Source: Kineococcus mangrovi (lineage in GTDB: Bacteria; Actinomycetota; Actinomycetes; Actinomycetales; Kineococcaceae). From it: a stretch of 64,000 nt of DNA. Positions 16,655-25,336 of this stretch are shown here, piece by piece (the stretch's first letter is position 1; each line of letters begins with the position of its first letter). The notes beneath the pieces are model-generated. The model made no database searches. It saw nothing but the letters and a program-made list of their open reading frames with translations, and was not told the origin of the DNA. The stretch spans positions 1 to 64,000 of the forward strand of contig NZ_JBGGTQ010000009.1 in the NCBI RefSeq assembly GCF_041320705.1, read 5' to 3'. The translations under genes were made by a program, and so were the position numbers.

Positions 16655-16930
16655 GTGGCCGTCCACGAGGTGCTGCCCTCCTCGACCCCCTGCGACCTGC
16701 TGGCCGGCAACGGCGTCTCGCGGCACGACCTGGCGGCCGAGGCGGTGCCTCGTGCGGCGGAGAACGGGTGGGACGGGCCCGCGGACCGGTTGCGGGAGGA
16801 GTTCGCGCAGGAGCGCGACGGCACCCGCGAACGGCCGCGGCGCGACGGGGAGGACCCCGAGGGGATCACCGGCTGGCGGTGGTCCTCGGAGCGTGAGCCC
16901 GTTCCGGGCGGGACGGCGGCCGCGACGTGA
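16655..16930 (+). CDS. Small acidic hypothetical protein
   Basis: A 91-residue hydrophilic protein with no recognised family: a short N-terminus VAVHEVLPSS followed by charged helices around RLREEFAQERDGTRERPRR and GITGWRWSSERE near the C-terminus. The GTG start is chosen because GGGGAGG lies about 14 bases upstream, a little far. Its stop overlaps the start of the following gene in a GTGA arrangement, which supports both being translated. It may be a cytoplasmic partner of that small membrane protein, but nothing in the sequence proves it. Confidence 0.55.
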   Translation: MAVHEVLPSSTPCDLLAGNGVSRHDLAAEAVPRAAENGWDGPADRLREEFAQERDGTRERPRRDGEDPEGITGWRWSSEREPVPGGTAAAT

Positions 16931-17184
16931 ACCAGGACGATCCCGGCCAGCCGCGCGGCCGGACCGGCTCCGAGGCCCGGACCGCGCGGTCCCCGCTGCG
17001 GTTGCGGCTCGTGCTCGCCGCGTTCGGCCTGGTCGTGTGCACCGCCTTCGCCGTCGTCTGGTTCACGGCCGACGAGCCGCCGGGCGGGAGCCGGGCACCG
17101 GGCTGGTTCCTCGCCGCCCTCGCCGTCCTGGCCGTCGTCGACCTCGTCGTCGTCGGGGTGAGGGTGCGACGACGCCACCGGTGA
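16927..17184 (+). CDS. Small two-helix membrane protein
   Basis: An 85-residue protein with a polar Arg-rich N-terminus, one helix at LRLVLAAFGLVVCTAFAVVW, a short loop with EPPGGSRAPG, and a second helix FLAALAVLAVVDLVVVGVRV ending in RRRHR. Both ends are therefore probably cytoplasmic. Its GTG start shares bases with the TGA of the preceding gene (GTGA), implying translational coupling. No family is recognised. It ends 45 bases from the convergent SpoIIE-type phosphatase. Confidence 0.65.
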   Translation: MNQDDPGQPRGRTGSEARTARSPLRLRLVLAAFGLVVCTAFAVVWFTADEPPGGSRAPGWFLAALAVLAVVDLVVVGVRVRRRHR

Positions 17185-17229
17185 CACCCCCGGTGAGGCC
17201 GGTGGCGCAGGGCGGCGCGGGCGACGTCG

Positions 17230-19296
17230 TCAGCGGTCCTGCGGGTGGGCGCGGACGGCCAGGACGGCGCAGTCGTCGTCGGGTTCGGTCCCGACGAGTT
17301 CGCGGACCAGGTGGTCCAGCAGGTCCTCCAGGGTGACCGCGCCGCCGGCGTGGCCGGCGTTCAGGACCCGCTGGAGGTCCTCCAGCCCGTCGGTCAGCGA
17401 CCGGCCGCGGTGCTCGATGAGCCCGTCGGTGTACAGCAGCAGCGTCGAGCCCGGTGGCAGCGCGGTCTCGTGGTCGCTGCGCGGGGTGCTCGCCAGCAAC
17501 CCGATGAGCAGCTCGGGGGTGGAGTCCAGCACCCGGGTGCTGCCGTCGGCCAGGAGCAGCACCGGGGGCGGGTGCCCGGCGTTGGTCCACCGCAACCGGC
17601 GCAGACCGGCCTCGGCGTCGGCGTCGGTCTGCTCGATGCGGGCCAGGACGAGCGTGGCCAGGGTGTCCACGCCCAGACCCGTCACGGCGCGGTCCAGGCG
17701 GCTCACCAGGGCGCCCGGCGCCTCGTCGCGGTCGTAGGTGAACGCTCGCAGCAGCCCGCGGACCTGCCCCATGCCGGCGGCGGCGGTCATGTCGTGGCCG
17801 GTGACGTCCCCGATGACGAGGGTGGTGGCCCCGTCGGGGGTGACGACGGCGTCGTACCAGTCGCCCCCGACCCTCTCGCCGCTGGCGGCGGGGACGTACC
17901 GGGCACGGACCTCCAGGCTGTCGGGTTCGGGCAGCCGGGTCAGCATCGAGCGCTGCAGCGTCTCGGCGCTGGAGCGCAGCCGGGCGGCGTACTGCACCCG
18001 GGCCAGGGTCTGGGCGGTGTAGTCGGCCAGGGACAGCCACAGCGCCCGGTCGGCCTGGTCGGCGGTGTCGCGGGGGTCCGGCCAGACCAGGACGAGGGCC
18101 CCGGAGGTCTCCCGGTGCGGCCCCGGGGTGCCGGACAGCAGCGGCAGGATCACGACGGCGCCGGGGAAGTCCCAGGCGCCCTGGCTGGTCAGGTGCGGGT
18201 CGGTGGCGAGCACGGCGTCGCGGTCGTCGCAGAAGAAGGCCGTCCCCTCGGCCACGGCGCGGGCGGCGGGGGCGGTGGGGGCGCGCAGGTCGAAGGACTC
18301 CCAGGCCGGGTCGGTGCCCGGGGGGAAGGTGGACATGTCCACGTACCGGGCCCGGTGGTGCTCCACCTCGTGCAGCAGCAACCCGAAGTGGTCCACGCCC
18401 AGCTGCCGGCGCAGCAGGTCGGCGAGGATGTCGGAGACGTCCTGGACGGTCTCGGCGCGGGACAGGCCGCGGGACAGGCTCAGCAGCAGCCGGCTGCGGT
18501 TCTGCACGGCGCGGGTGGCGGCCAGGGTCACGGCCATCTGCTGCTCGGCCGAGACCGCGCGGCTGGTCAGGACCCGGGAGCGCAGCTCGGCGGCCGCCGC
18601 CGCAGCCAGGTCGGTGACCAGTTCACGGTCGCGCTCGTCCCAGTGCCGGGCGTCGGTGTCCAGGACGCACAGGACGCCCCACACCACCGTCGGTCCCCCG
18701 TCCCCGGGCGCCCGTCCGCCGCGGGGGGCGCCGCGGTCCGGGGCGGGGCCGGTGAGGTCGTGGATCTCCGGCAGGTCCAGCACGACCTGCACGTCCCGCA
18801 GGACCGCGTCCTCCCCGGCCCCCGGGTCGGCGGGGTCGGCGGTGTCGGCGGGGCCCTCGTCGAACAGGCGCGTGAAGTCGTGCGTGAAGCGCAGCGGGGC
18901 GGCGATCCAGGACCGCACCCCGAACGCCTCGACGGCCTGGGCGTACTGCGGGGCGCGGGGGTCGTCGGCGACGTCGTCGACGACGACGAGACCGGTGCCG
19001 TCGTCACCGTCAGCGCCGCCGGTGGCGAAGCGGCACAGGGACTCACCCCACCGCATCGTCCGCTCGCGCTGCCACGGGTCCGGCATCCCGGCGGCCCCGG
19101 GCAGGACGACCCGGTCCGTCTCGTCCAGCAGGGACAGCACCGCCATCGGCGCGCGCAGGGTGCGGGCGGCCAGGGAGGCGAAGCGGTCCAGCAGCGCATC
19201 GGGTTCGGGCGGCAGCATCACCGCGGCCGGCCACCTCACGAACGGTCCCCCCGACTCCGGGTGCCTGCACCGGGTGTCCAGGTCGCCAGGCGCCAT
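17230..19296 (-). CDS. GAF-GAF-SpoIIE type serine phosphatase
   Basis: A protein of up to 688 residues with two N-terminal GAF sensor domains (about 30-240 and 255-430) and a C-terminal PP2C/SpoIIE phosphatase domain (about 460-685). Metal-binding and structural motifs are complete: ERVGGDWYDAV, VIGDVTGHDMTAAAGMGQ, WTNAGHPPPVLL, LLLYTDGLIEHRG and EPDDDCAVLAVRA. Such proteins dephosphorylate STAS anti-antagonists and so release a sigma factor. The first GAF carries inserted acidic loops. The true start is uncertain: the ATG at 19296 has no ribosome binding site, and a GTG at VRWPAAVML, preceded by a G-rich run, may be used instead. It is soluble, with no membrane segment. A second such phosphatase is at 25337. 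Confidence 0.9.
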   Translation of the reverse strand: MAPGDLDTRCRHPESGGPFVRWPAAVMLPPEPDALLDRFASLAARTLRAPMAVLSLLDETDRVVLPGAAGMPDPWQRERTMRWGESLCRFATGGADGDDGTGLVVVDDVADDPRAPQYAQAVEAFGVRSWIAAPLRFTHDFTRLFDEGPADTADPADPGAGEDAVLRDVQVVLDLPEIHDLTGPAPDRGAPRGGRAPGDGGPTVVWGVLCVLDTDARHWDERDRELVTDLAAAAAAELRSRVLTSRAVSAEQQMAVTLAATRAVQNRSRLLLSLSRGLSRAETVQDVSDILADLLRRQLGVDHFGLLLHEVEHHRARYVDMSTFPPGTDPAWESFDLRAPTAPAARAVAEGTAFFCDDRDAVLATDPHLTSQGAWDFPGAVVILPLLSGTPGPHRETSGALVLVWPDPRDTADQADRALWLSLADYTAQTLARVQYAARLRSSAETLQRSMLTRLPEPDSLEVRARYVPAASGERVGGDWYDAVVTPDGATTLVIGDVTGHDMTAAAGMGQVRGLLRAFTYDRDEAPGALVSRLDRAVTGLGVDTLATLVLARIEQTDADAEAGLRRLRWTNAGHPPPVLLLADGSTRVLDSTPELLIGLLASTPRSDHETALPPGSTLLLYTDGLIEHRGRSLTDGLEDLQRVLNAGHAGGAVTLEDLLDHLVRELVGTEPDDDCAVLAVRAHPQDR

Positions 19297-19335
19297 GATG
19301 CACGACCGCGCGCCCCGCGAGGGGGACGGGGAACC

Positions 19336-19872
19336 TCAGGAGGCGCCGCGGCTGCGCGCGCTCACCTCGGTCCCCGGCTGCAGGAGCGGGGCGAGCCGGT
19401 CCCAGCGCGCGATCTGGCAGCCGTCGTTGCGCGCGTACCGCGCCTGCACCTGCTCACCGCCCCACGTGCCGGTCACCGTGGCGGTCTGGGCGCCGCCGTA
19501 GATCTGGGTGCACGCCATGTCCTTCGGGACGGGCGCCCAGGGGGCCTTGGCCGCGGCGACGGCCTCGCACGCGTTCTGCGCGTCGGGGTGGTCCCCGCCG
19601 GCCGTGCCGTCGGCCGAGCACGTCAGGGTCCACGTGCGCTGGTTCCCCGCCCCGTCGTCGACGACGACCGTCAGCTCACCCCCGGACGTCGCCGGGACGT
19701 CGCCGGTGGGGGTGGTGCCGGAGGGGGTGCTGCTGCTGGACGTGGGGCTGCTGCTCGTCACGGGCGCTCCTGCCTGCTGCTCACCGCAGCCCGCGAGCAG
19801 ACCGAACCCCACCGCCAGGAAGGCGGCGGCGCCGGTGCGGGCGCTGCGCTGGACGGTCCTGCGTACGGTCAC
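19336..19872 (-). CDS. Lipoprotein with subtilisin-inhibitor-like (SSI) domain
   Basis: A 178-residue lipoprotein: signal AAAFLAVGFGLLAGC, lipobox Cys at about residue 29, then a Ser/Thr/Pro linker. Residues about 75-165 match the Streptomyces subtilisin inhibitor fold: LTCSADGTAGGDHPDAQNAC, then DMACTQIYGGAQTATV, GTWGGEQVQARYARNDGC and a final hydrophobic strand. Four cysteines fit the two SSI disulfides. In SSI the reactive P1 residue follows the third Cys region (CPMVYDP); here CTQIYGG would put Gln at P1, unlike the usual Met or Lys. Membrane-anchored SSI domains are unusual. Protease inhibition at the cell surface is plausible but not shown. The start is the GTG; a possibly leaderless transcript. 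Confidence 0.72.
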   Translation of the reverse strand: MTVRRTVQRSARTGAAAFLAVGFGLLAGCGEQQAGAPVTSSSPTSSSSTPSGTTPTGDVPATSGGELTVVVDDGAGNQRTWTLTCSADGTAGGDHPDAQNACEAVAAAKAPWAPVPKDMACTQIYGGAQTATVTGTWGGEQVQARYARNDGCQIARWDRLAPLLQPGTEVSARSRGAS

Positions 19873-20086
19873 AGGAGTACGACGCCGCCGGCCGCGCGAC
19901 GGTTCCCGCCGGCTCGACGCGGGACGGGTGACAGGGCGACTGACCTCGCGTTACGGTGGAGATTTCTCTCGAGGCGAGTTCTCCCCGTGCCACCACGGAC
20001 ATCGTCCCGCGACGCCCTCCGTGATCGCAACGTTGTTGTCGTGCAGCGGTTCCGGCAGAATCGACGGTCGATCCGATGGAGGAACC

Positions 20087-22144
20087 GTGTCCGAGCACGC
20101 CCCGGACGAGGTGCTGACCGCCGAGCAGCGGCACCTCGACCACGCCCGCGCCGAACTCGCCCGCATGCGGGCCCACACCCTGTCCCTCGTCGACTCCCTG
20201 GCCCCCGGTCACGCCGGGGACGCCGGCGCCGACGAGGCCCTCGGCTGGACGCTGCACCGCCGCGCCGCCAGCCTCGTCGACGACCCGTCCACCACGTTGT
20301 TCTTCGGCCGCACCGACCACGACGACGGCCAGAGCCTGCACATCGGCCGCCGCCACGTCACCGACTCCGCCGGGGACCCGGTCGTCGTCGACTGGCGCGC
20401 GGACGTCTCCCGCGGGTTCTACCGCGCGACCCGCGAGGACCGCGACGGGGTGCGGTTGCGCCGCCGCTTCGGGGTGGAGCGGGGACGCCTGACGGCCTAC
20501 GAGGACGAGCACCTCACGGACGCCGGCGGAGCGGACACCTCCTCGGCCATCCTGGCCCGGGAGATCGAACGTCCGCGCTCGGGTCCCATGCGCGACATCG
20601 TCGCCACCATCCAGCCCGAGCAGGACGCCCTCGTGCGGGCCGACGCCCGGACCACCGTCTGCGTCCAGGGCGCCCCGGGCACCGGGAAGACGGCCGTCGG
20701 CCTGCACCGCGCCGCCTGGCTGCTGTACGCGCACCGGGAACGCCTGACCCGGCAGGGGGTCCTCGTCATCGGCCCCAACCGCGCCTTCCTGCAGCACATC
20801 TCGGCGGTGCTGCCGGCCCTCGGCGAGGTCGAGGTCGAGCAGCGCACGGTCGACGAGCTCCTCACCGCGGCCGTCGAGGGGCGCGGGGAGGTCCGTGTCC
20901 GCGGCGTCGAACCGCCGGAGGTGGCGACCCTCAAGGGCGACGGGCGGATGGCCGAGGTCGTCCGCCGTGCCGTGTGGGCGGCGGTCGGGGACCCGGCGCA
21001 GGTGCTGGACTCGGGCGCCGTCGTCGTCACGCGGGGTTCGCGGCGCTGGCGCGTCCCCGGATACCTCGTCCGCGACCTCCTCGAGGAGCTGACCACGCGC
21101 GGGATCCGCTACGAGGCGGCCCGGAACCTGCTGCCGCAGCGCCTCGCGCACGCCGTCCTGCAACTGCTGGAGGCGTCCGGGGACTCCCCGGACGACGTCG
21201 TGCAGGACGCCGTCGCCCGCAGCGCCGAGGTCCGCCGGGCGGTCAAGGCGCTCATGCCCGCGCAGGACCCGGCGAAGGTGCTGCACCGGTTGCTGTCCGA
21301 CGCCGGGTTCCTGCGCGGTTGTTCCGAGGGGGTCCTCACCGCCGCCGAACGCGAACTGCTGGTCTGGCCCGCACCGCCGCGCACCGCGGGGTCGGCGCGG
21401 TGGAGCGCGGCCGACGCGGTGCTGCTCGACGAGGTCCGCGACCAGTTGCAGCGCACGCCCTCGCGTGCGCACGTCGTCCTCGACGAGGCGCAGGACCTGT
21501 CCGCCCTGCAGCTGCGGGCGGTCGGCCGGCGGTGCAGCACGGGGGCCGCCACGGTGCTCGGGGACATCGCGCAGGGGACGACGCCGTGGTCGGCGCGCAG
21601 CTGGGACGACGTCCTGGCCCACCTCGGCAAACCCGACGGGGAGATCGAGGTCCTCGACCGGGGTTTCCGCGTCCCGGCGGCCGTCATCGACTACGCGGCG
21701 AGGTTGCTGCCCAGCATCGCCCCGCAGCTCACCGTCCCGCGGTCCGTGCGGACCGATCCCGGTCTGCTGCAGGTGCTGCGCGTCGAGGACCCCGTCGCCC
21801 GCGCGGCGCGGACGGCGCGTGAGCTCGCGGAGCTCGAGGGTTCCGTCGGGATCGTGGTCGCGACCGCCTCGGTCGAGGACGCCGCCCGGGAACTGTCGGC
21901 GCAGGGGGTGGAGTTCTCCCGGCTCGACGACCCCGAACCCGACCAGCAGCGGGTCTCCCTCGTGCCCGCCGGGCTGGTCAAGGGGCTGGAGTTCGACCGG
22001 GTCGTCGTCGTGGAACCCGCGGCTGTCGTCGCCGGGGAACCCGACGAGCGCACGGGGTTGCGTCGGCTCTACGTCAGCCTGACCCGCGCGGTGAGCGCGA
22101 TGGTCGTGCTGCACCGCGAGGACCTGCCCGCCGAACTGGTGTGA
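20087..22144 (+). CDS. helR: HelR/HelD-like RNA polymerase recycling ATPase
   Basis: A 685-residue superfamily 1 helicase-like ATPase. GGAGGAACC lies directly before the GTG. The N-terminal region has the coiled-coil that enters RNA polymerase (LTAEQRHLDHARAELARMRA). Walker A is GAPGTGKTAVGLHRAAWLLY, Walker B HVVLDEAQDLSALQLRAVGR, and motif VI lies near LRRLYVSLTRAVSAMVVLH. The short insert between them and the order of motifs fit HelR, which in Streptomyces displaces rifampicin-stalled RNA polymerase, rather than UvrD/PcrA DNA helicases. In Streptomyces helR has a rifampicin-associated element upstream. I do not see a clear one in the 214-base divergent gap here. The class assignment is good, the rifamycin role inferred. 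Confidence 0.78.
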   Translation: MSEHAPDEVLTAEQRHLDHARAELARMRAHTLSLVDSLAPGHAGDAGADEALGWTLHRRAASLVDDPSTTLFFGRTDHDDGQSLHIGRRHVTDSAGDPVVVDWRADVSRGFYRATREDRDGVRLRRRFGVERGRLTAYEDEHLTDAGGADTSSAILAREIERPRSGPMRDIVATIQPEQDALVRADARTTVCVQGAPGTGKTAVGLHRAAWLLYAHRERLTRQGVLVIGPNRAFLQHISAVLPALGEVEVEQRTVDELLTAAVEGRGEVRVRGVEPPEVATLKGDGRMAEVVRRAVWAAVGDPAQVLDSGAVVVTRGSRRWRVPGYLVRDLLEELTTRGIRYEAARNLLPQRLAHAVLQLLEASGDSPDDVVQDAVARSAEVRRAVKALMPAQDPAKVLHRLLSDAGFLRGCSEGVLTAAERELLVWPAPPRTAGSARWSAADAVLLDEVRDQLQRTPSRAHVVLDEAQDLSALQLRAVGRRCSTGAATVLGDIAQGTTPWSARSWDDVLAHLGKPDGEIEVLDRGFRVPAAVIDYAARLLPSIAPQLTVPRSVRTDPGLLQVLRVEDPVARAARTARELAELEGSVGIVVATASVEDAARELSAQGVEFSRLDDPEPDQQRVSLVPAGLVKGLEFDRVVVVEPAAVVAGEPDERTGLRRLYVSLTRAVSAMVVLHREDLPAELV

Positions 22145-22150
22145 GGGGGT

Positions 22151-23101
22151 TCAGTGCTCGAACAGGGCGCTGACCGACTCCCCCTCGTGGATGCGCCGGA
22201 TCGCGGCCGCGAGCGCCGGGGCGACGGAGATGACGGACAACCCCTCGCGCGGTCCGCCGCGCAGGGGGACGGTGTCGGTGCAGACGACCTCGTCGATGTC
22301 GGGGTGGGCCAGCAGCCGGTCGAGGGCGTCTCCGGCGAAGATCCCGTGGGTGCAGACGACGCGGACGCTGCGGGCCCGCAGTTCGCGCAACCGGTCGGTG
22401 AGCTCGAACACGGTGCTGCCCTTGGCGATCTCGTCGTCGAGCACGATGACGTCCTTGCCGGTGACGTCGCCGATGACGTTCGCGATGACGACCCGGTCGT
22501 CGGGGAACCGCTGCTTGGCGCCGGTGGCGATGCCGCAGCCGAGCATCCGCGCGAACGCGGCGGCGGGTTTGGCGTTGCCGAGGTCGGGGGAGACGACGAC
22601 GGCGTCGGACAGGTCCTCGCCCTCGAAGTGCGTCGCGAGCTGCTTGAGGGCGTGCAGGTGGTCGACGGGGACGCGGAAGAACCCGTGCACCTGCGGGGAG
22701 TGCAGCGTCATGACGAGGACGTGGTCGGCGCCGGCGGTCTCGAGGAGGTCGGCGACGAGGCGGCCGCCGATGGAGATGCGGCCGGTGTCCTTCTTGTCCG
22801 AGCGCGCGTAGGAGTAGTGCGGCACGACGGCGGTCACGCGCGCGGCGGAGGCGTGCTTGGCGGCGTCGAGCATGAGCAGGAGCTCGACGAGCGCCTCCTG
22901 CACGGGCGGGACGAGGGGCTGGACGACGTAGACGTCGCGCTGGCGGCAGTTGGCCTGCAACTGCACCTCGAGGCAGTCGTTGGAGAAGCGGCTGACGCGG
23001 GTGGGGGACAGCTCGACCCCCATCTCCGCGGCGACCGCGGCGGCCAGGTCGGGGTGGGCGGATCCGCTGAACACGGCAATCTCTCGCGGGGTGGCTGGCA
23101 C
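22151..23101 (-). CDS. prs: Ribose-phosphate pyrophosphokinase
   Basis: A 316-residue enzyme making PRPP from ribose-5-phosphate and ATP for nucleotide, His and Trp synthesis. Recognisable are FSGSAHPDLAAAVAAEMGVE, SRFSNDCLEVQLQANCRQRD, VPHYSYARSDKKDTGRISIG, MTLHSPQVHGFF and the catalytic flexible loop region. The PRPP-binding motif reads VIVLDDEIAKGSTV, differing from the canonical VVDDMIDTGGT, so this is the divergent actinobacterial Prs lineage. It may be a second copy beside a housekeeping one; only one is in this window. ATG start, ordinary context. Converges with helR, 6 bases apart. Confidence 0.9.
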   Translation of the reverse strand: MPATPREIAVFSGSAHPDLAAAVAAEMGVELSPTRVSRFSNDCLEVQLQANCRQRDVYVVQPLVPPVQEALVELLLMLDAAKHASAARVTAVVPHYSYARSDKKDTGRISIGGRLVADLLETAGADHVLVMTLHSPQVHGFFRVPVDHLHALKQLATHFEGEDLSDAVVVSPDLGNAKPAAAFARMLGCGIATGAKQRFPDDRVVIANVIGDVTGKDVIVLDDEIAKGSTVFELTDRLRELRARSVRVVCTHGIFAGDALDRLLAHPDIDEVVCTDTVPLRGGPREGLSVISVAPALAAAIRRIHEGESVSALFEH

Positions 23102-23154
23102 GGGGCGCCACGCTAGCGGGACGGGTCGCCGGTGCGGGTCGTACGCTCGGTGCC

Positions 23155-23502
23155 ATGAGCGAGTCCCGGACCTTCGACGTCGACGGCGTGCCCACGACCG
23201 CGGTGGCCGACCTGCCCGGGGACGCGACGGTGCTCGACGTCCGCGAGGACGACGAGTGGGCCGCCGGCCACATCGACGGCGCCGTGCACGTCCCGATGGG
23301 GCAGGTGCCCCAGCGCCTGGAGGAGTTGCCGCAGGGGCGGCTGCACGTCGTGTGCCGTGCCGGGGGCCGGTCGCAGCGCACGGCGGAGTGGCTGCAGCGC
23401 AACGGTTACGACGTGGTGAACGTCGAGGGTGGGATGACGGCGTGGGCCGAGGCGGGCCGGGGGATGGTCTCGGAGTCCGGCCAGGAGCCGTTCGTCCGCT
23501 GA
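23155..23502 (+). CDS. Rhodanese-like domain protein
   Basis: A 115-residue single rhodanese domain. The fold is complete: VLDVREDDEWAAGHIDGAVH with the usual DVRxxxE, then VPMGQVPQRLEEL, and the active-site loop HVVCRAGGRSQRTAEW with Cys as the nucleophile and Arg at the end of the CxxxxR loop. It could transfer sulfur or act as a redox-sensitive partner; the substrate is not predictable. It is divergent from prs with a 53-base gap, and converges with gpgS. Confidence 0.88.
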   Translation: MSESRTFDVDGVPTTAVADLPGDATVLDVREDDEWAAGHIDGAVHVPMGQVPQRLEELPQGRLHVVCRAGGRSQRTAEWLQRNGYDVVNVEGGMTAWAEAGRGMVSESGQEPFVR

Positions 23503-23530
23503 GTCCGGGCCCGGCGCCCGGCCCGCACCG

Positions 23531-24496
23531 TCAGGACACCTTCGCCGGGCGGGCCCGGTACCCCTCCACGGTGAGCATGGGGGGCCGCTCGTCGAGGGTG
23601 AGGACGTGGGTGACGGGGGCGTAGTGCCCGTACCCGTCCCGGGCGAACTGCGTCATCGCGGGGGGCCGGCCCAGGGTCTCGCCGGCGGCGCGCTGGTGCA
23701 CGACGTGCGTGATCTCCGCGGCCATCCGCCCCAGCGCCGCGGTGTCCTGGTGGCTGTGCCCGCGCCGGCCGAGGTCGACCTGGGCGATGGCCTGCAGGCC
23801 CTTCAGCTCCAGGGTGTCGATGAGCATGGCGATCTCCACGCCGTACCCGCCGCAGAACGGGATCGCCTCCAGCAGCCGGCGGCGGGCGGCGTACTCCCCG
23901 GCCAGCGGTTGCACGAGCCCGGCGAGGTCGGGGTAGAAGCGGCTGATGAGGGGCCGCGCGACGAGCTCGGTGACGCGCCCGCCCGAGGCGTTGCCGGCGC
24001 CCTGCAGCGGCCGGTCGTAGCAGCCCTTGACGAGCTCGACGCCGGGGTCGGTGAGCAGGGGACCGAGCAGGCCCGTCACGAGCTGCGGCTGGGGGTCGAC
24101 GAGGTCGGCGTCGACGAAGACGACGACGTCGCCGGTGGTGACCGCCAGCGACTTCCACAGCACCTCGCCCTTGCCCGGCCGGGACCCCGTCTCGGGCAGG
24201 ACGTCGTCGCGGTGGTGGACGGTGGCGCCGGCGGCGGCGGCGACCCGGGCGGTGCCGTCGGTGGAGCCGGAGTCCATGACGACGACCTCGTCGACGAGGC
24301 CGGTGGCGTCGGCCAGGCGCCGGACCATGGTCACGACCCCGCCGACCGTGGCCTCCTCGTCGAGGGCGGGCAGGACGACGCTGACCCGGGTCCCGGCCTT
24401 CTGGCGGCGCAGCCGCTCCAGGGGCCAGTCCCGCGCGCGGGACGTGGACCTGCCGAACCAGGCCTGCACGGGCAGCTTCACGGGGTCCTCCGTCAC
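23531..24496 (-). CDS. gpgS: Glucosyl-3-phosphoglycerate synthase
   Basis: A 321-residue retaining GT81 glycosyltransferase making glucosyl-3-phosphoglycerate, the first step to glucosylglycerate or methylglucose lipopolysaccharide. Sequence features are VSVVLPALDEEATVG, VVVMDSGSTDGTARVAAAAG, KGEVLWKSLAVTTGDVVVFV followed by DADLVDP (the metal-binding DxD), PLAGEYAARRRLLEAIPFCG and GYGVEIAML. A helical tail contains GHSHQDTAALGRMAAEI with the family His and the RDGYGHYAPVTHV end. Length matches the mycobacterial enzyme. The phosphatase partner GpgP is not adjacent. Likely roles are compatible-solute production under nitrogen limitation or salt. Good ATG start. Confidence 0.92.
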   Translation of the reverse strand: MTEDPVKLPVQAWFGRSTSRARDWPLERLRRQKAGTRVSVVLPALDEEATVGGVVTMVRRLADATGLVDEVVVMDSGSTDGTARVAAAAGATVHHRDDVLPETGSRPGKGEVLWKSLAVTTGDVVVFVDADLVDPQPQLVTGLLGPLLTDPGVELVKGCYDRPLQGAGNASGGRVTELVARPLISRFYPDLAGLVQPLAGEYAARRRLLEAIPFCGGYGVEIAMLIDTLELKGLQAIAQVDLGRRGHSHQDTAALGRMAAEITHVVHQRAAGETLGRPPAMTQFARDGYGHYAPVTHVLTLDERPPMLTVEGYRARPAKVS

Positions 24497-24679
24497 CTCG
24501 ACACCGGCTCGGTCCTCGGCTCACCGTGGCACGGCCCGGCCGGCGCGGACCACCGCTGGCGGCAGAGTTCACGCCAGCGCAACACGGGACCGGTCCGGGC
24601 CCGGCCAGGTTTCGGGGACGTTGCGGTCCGTTGTCCGGCGCGTCTCGCGCCCACGCGGGTGACGTGGTGGTCGCGGCAG

Positions 24680-24705
24680 GTTTGACCCCCGGCAGGTTCG
24701 GGTAC
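24680..24705 (+). promoter_or_regulatory. SigB-type promoter
   Basis: GTTT (24680-24683), a 16-base spacer, then GGGTAC (24700-24705) match the actinobacterial SigB/SigF/SigH general-stress promoter (GTTT-N14-16-GGGTAT/C). It lies 37 bases before the ATG of the RsbW-like ATPase gene and points toward it. No other copy this good was found in the window. Confidence 0.7.
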
Positions 24706-24742
24706 CCACCGTCCGGTCGATCCGCAGGAGGAGTGGAGGAAC

Positions 24743-25192
24743 ATGCCGACGGGAGCACGGCCGGTACCGGCCACCCACTGGGCGACCTTCGCCCACGACG
24801 CGGCGTCCGTCCCCCGGGCGCGGCACGTGGTGCGCATGGTGCTGGACGGCGCGGGTCTGGACGAGATGACGACGGCGGAGATCGAGATCGTGCTGTCGGA
24901 GATCGTCGGCAACGCCATCCGGCACGCGCGTCCCCTCCTGGGCGGGGACATCCACGTGCAGTGCGAGGTCGTCCCGGACGACTCCCCGCACGTGGAGATC
25001 GCGGTCACCGACGGCGGGTCGCCGGGGTCGGTGCTGAGCCCGCGGGCCGCCGCTGACTCCGACGTCAGCGGCCGCGGCCTGTTCATCGTGGACGGTCTGG
25101 CGCACGAGTGGGGTGTCGTGGAGAACCTGGACGACCTCAGCCGCACGGTCTGGGCCTCCTTCGGCGGGCCCACCCGGCACCACCCGCACTGA
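24743..25192 (+). CDS. RsbW-like ATP-binding protein (second copy)
   Basis: A 149-residue stand-alone HATPase_c domain. The ATG at 24743 is preceded by GGAGGAGTGGAGGAAC. The N-box is IVLSEIVGNAIRHARP, the G1 box VTDGGSPGS, and the G2 box SGRGLFIVDGLAHEWGV; the last strand is TVWASF. It is a probable anti-sigma kinase. A SigB-type promoter sits 37 bases upstream, as expected for a stress regulon that controls its own regulator. The next gene on the same strand, 144 bases downstream, is a PAS/GAF SpoIIE phosphatase that could act on its STAS partner. The partner sigma factor is not in the window, or is a non-adjacent paralogue. Confidence 0.88.
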   Translation: MPTGARPVPATHWATFAHDAASVPRARHVVRMVLDGAGLDEMTTAEIEIVLSEIVGNAIRHARPLLGGDIHVQCEVVPDDSPHVEIAVTDGGSPGSVLSPRAAADSDVSGRGLFIVDGLAHEWGVVENLDDLSRTVWASFGGPTRHHPH

Positions 25193-25336
25193 CCAGCCCC
25201 CCGGTCCGACCGGGCCACCCGTCCTCACCCGTTCGGGTCACCAGGACGCCGAGGGCCAGCACAGGCCGCTCTCAGTCGGCTACGGTCTGCACACGGTGTC
25301 GCGCGGTGCGGACCGGTGACCGGCGGGAGGCGCAAC

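Noticed and set aside
17245-21822. Long open frame on the plus strand opposite the SpoIIE phosphatase
   Set aside because: Same kind of composition shadow; runs through two oppositely coded genes and a promoter region.
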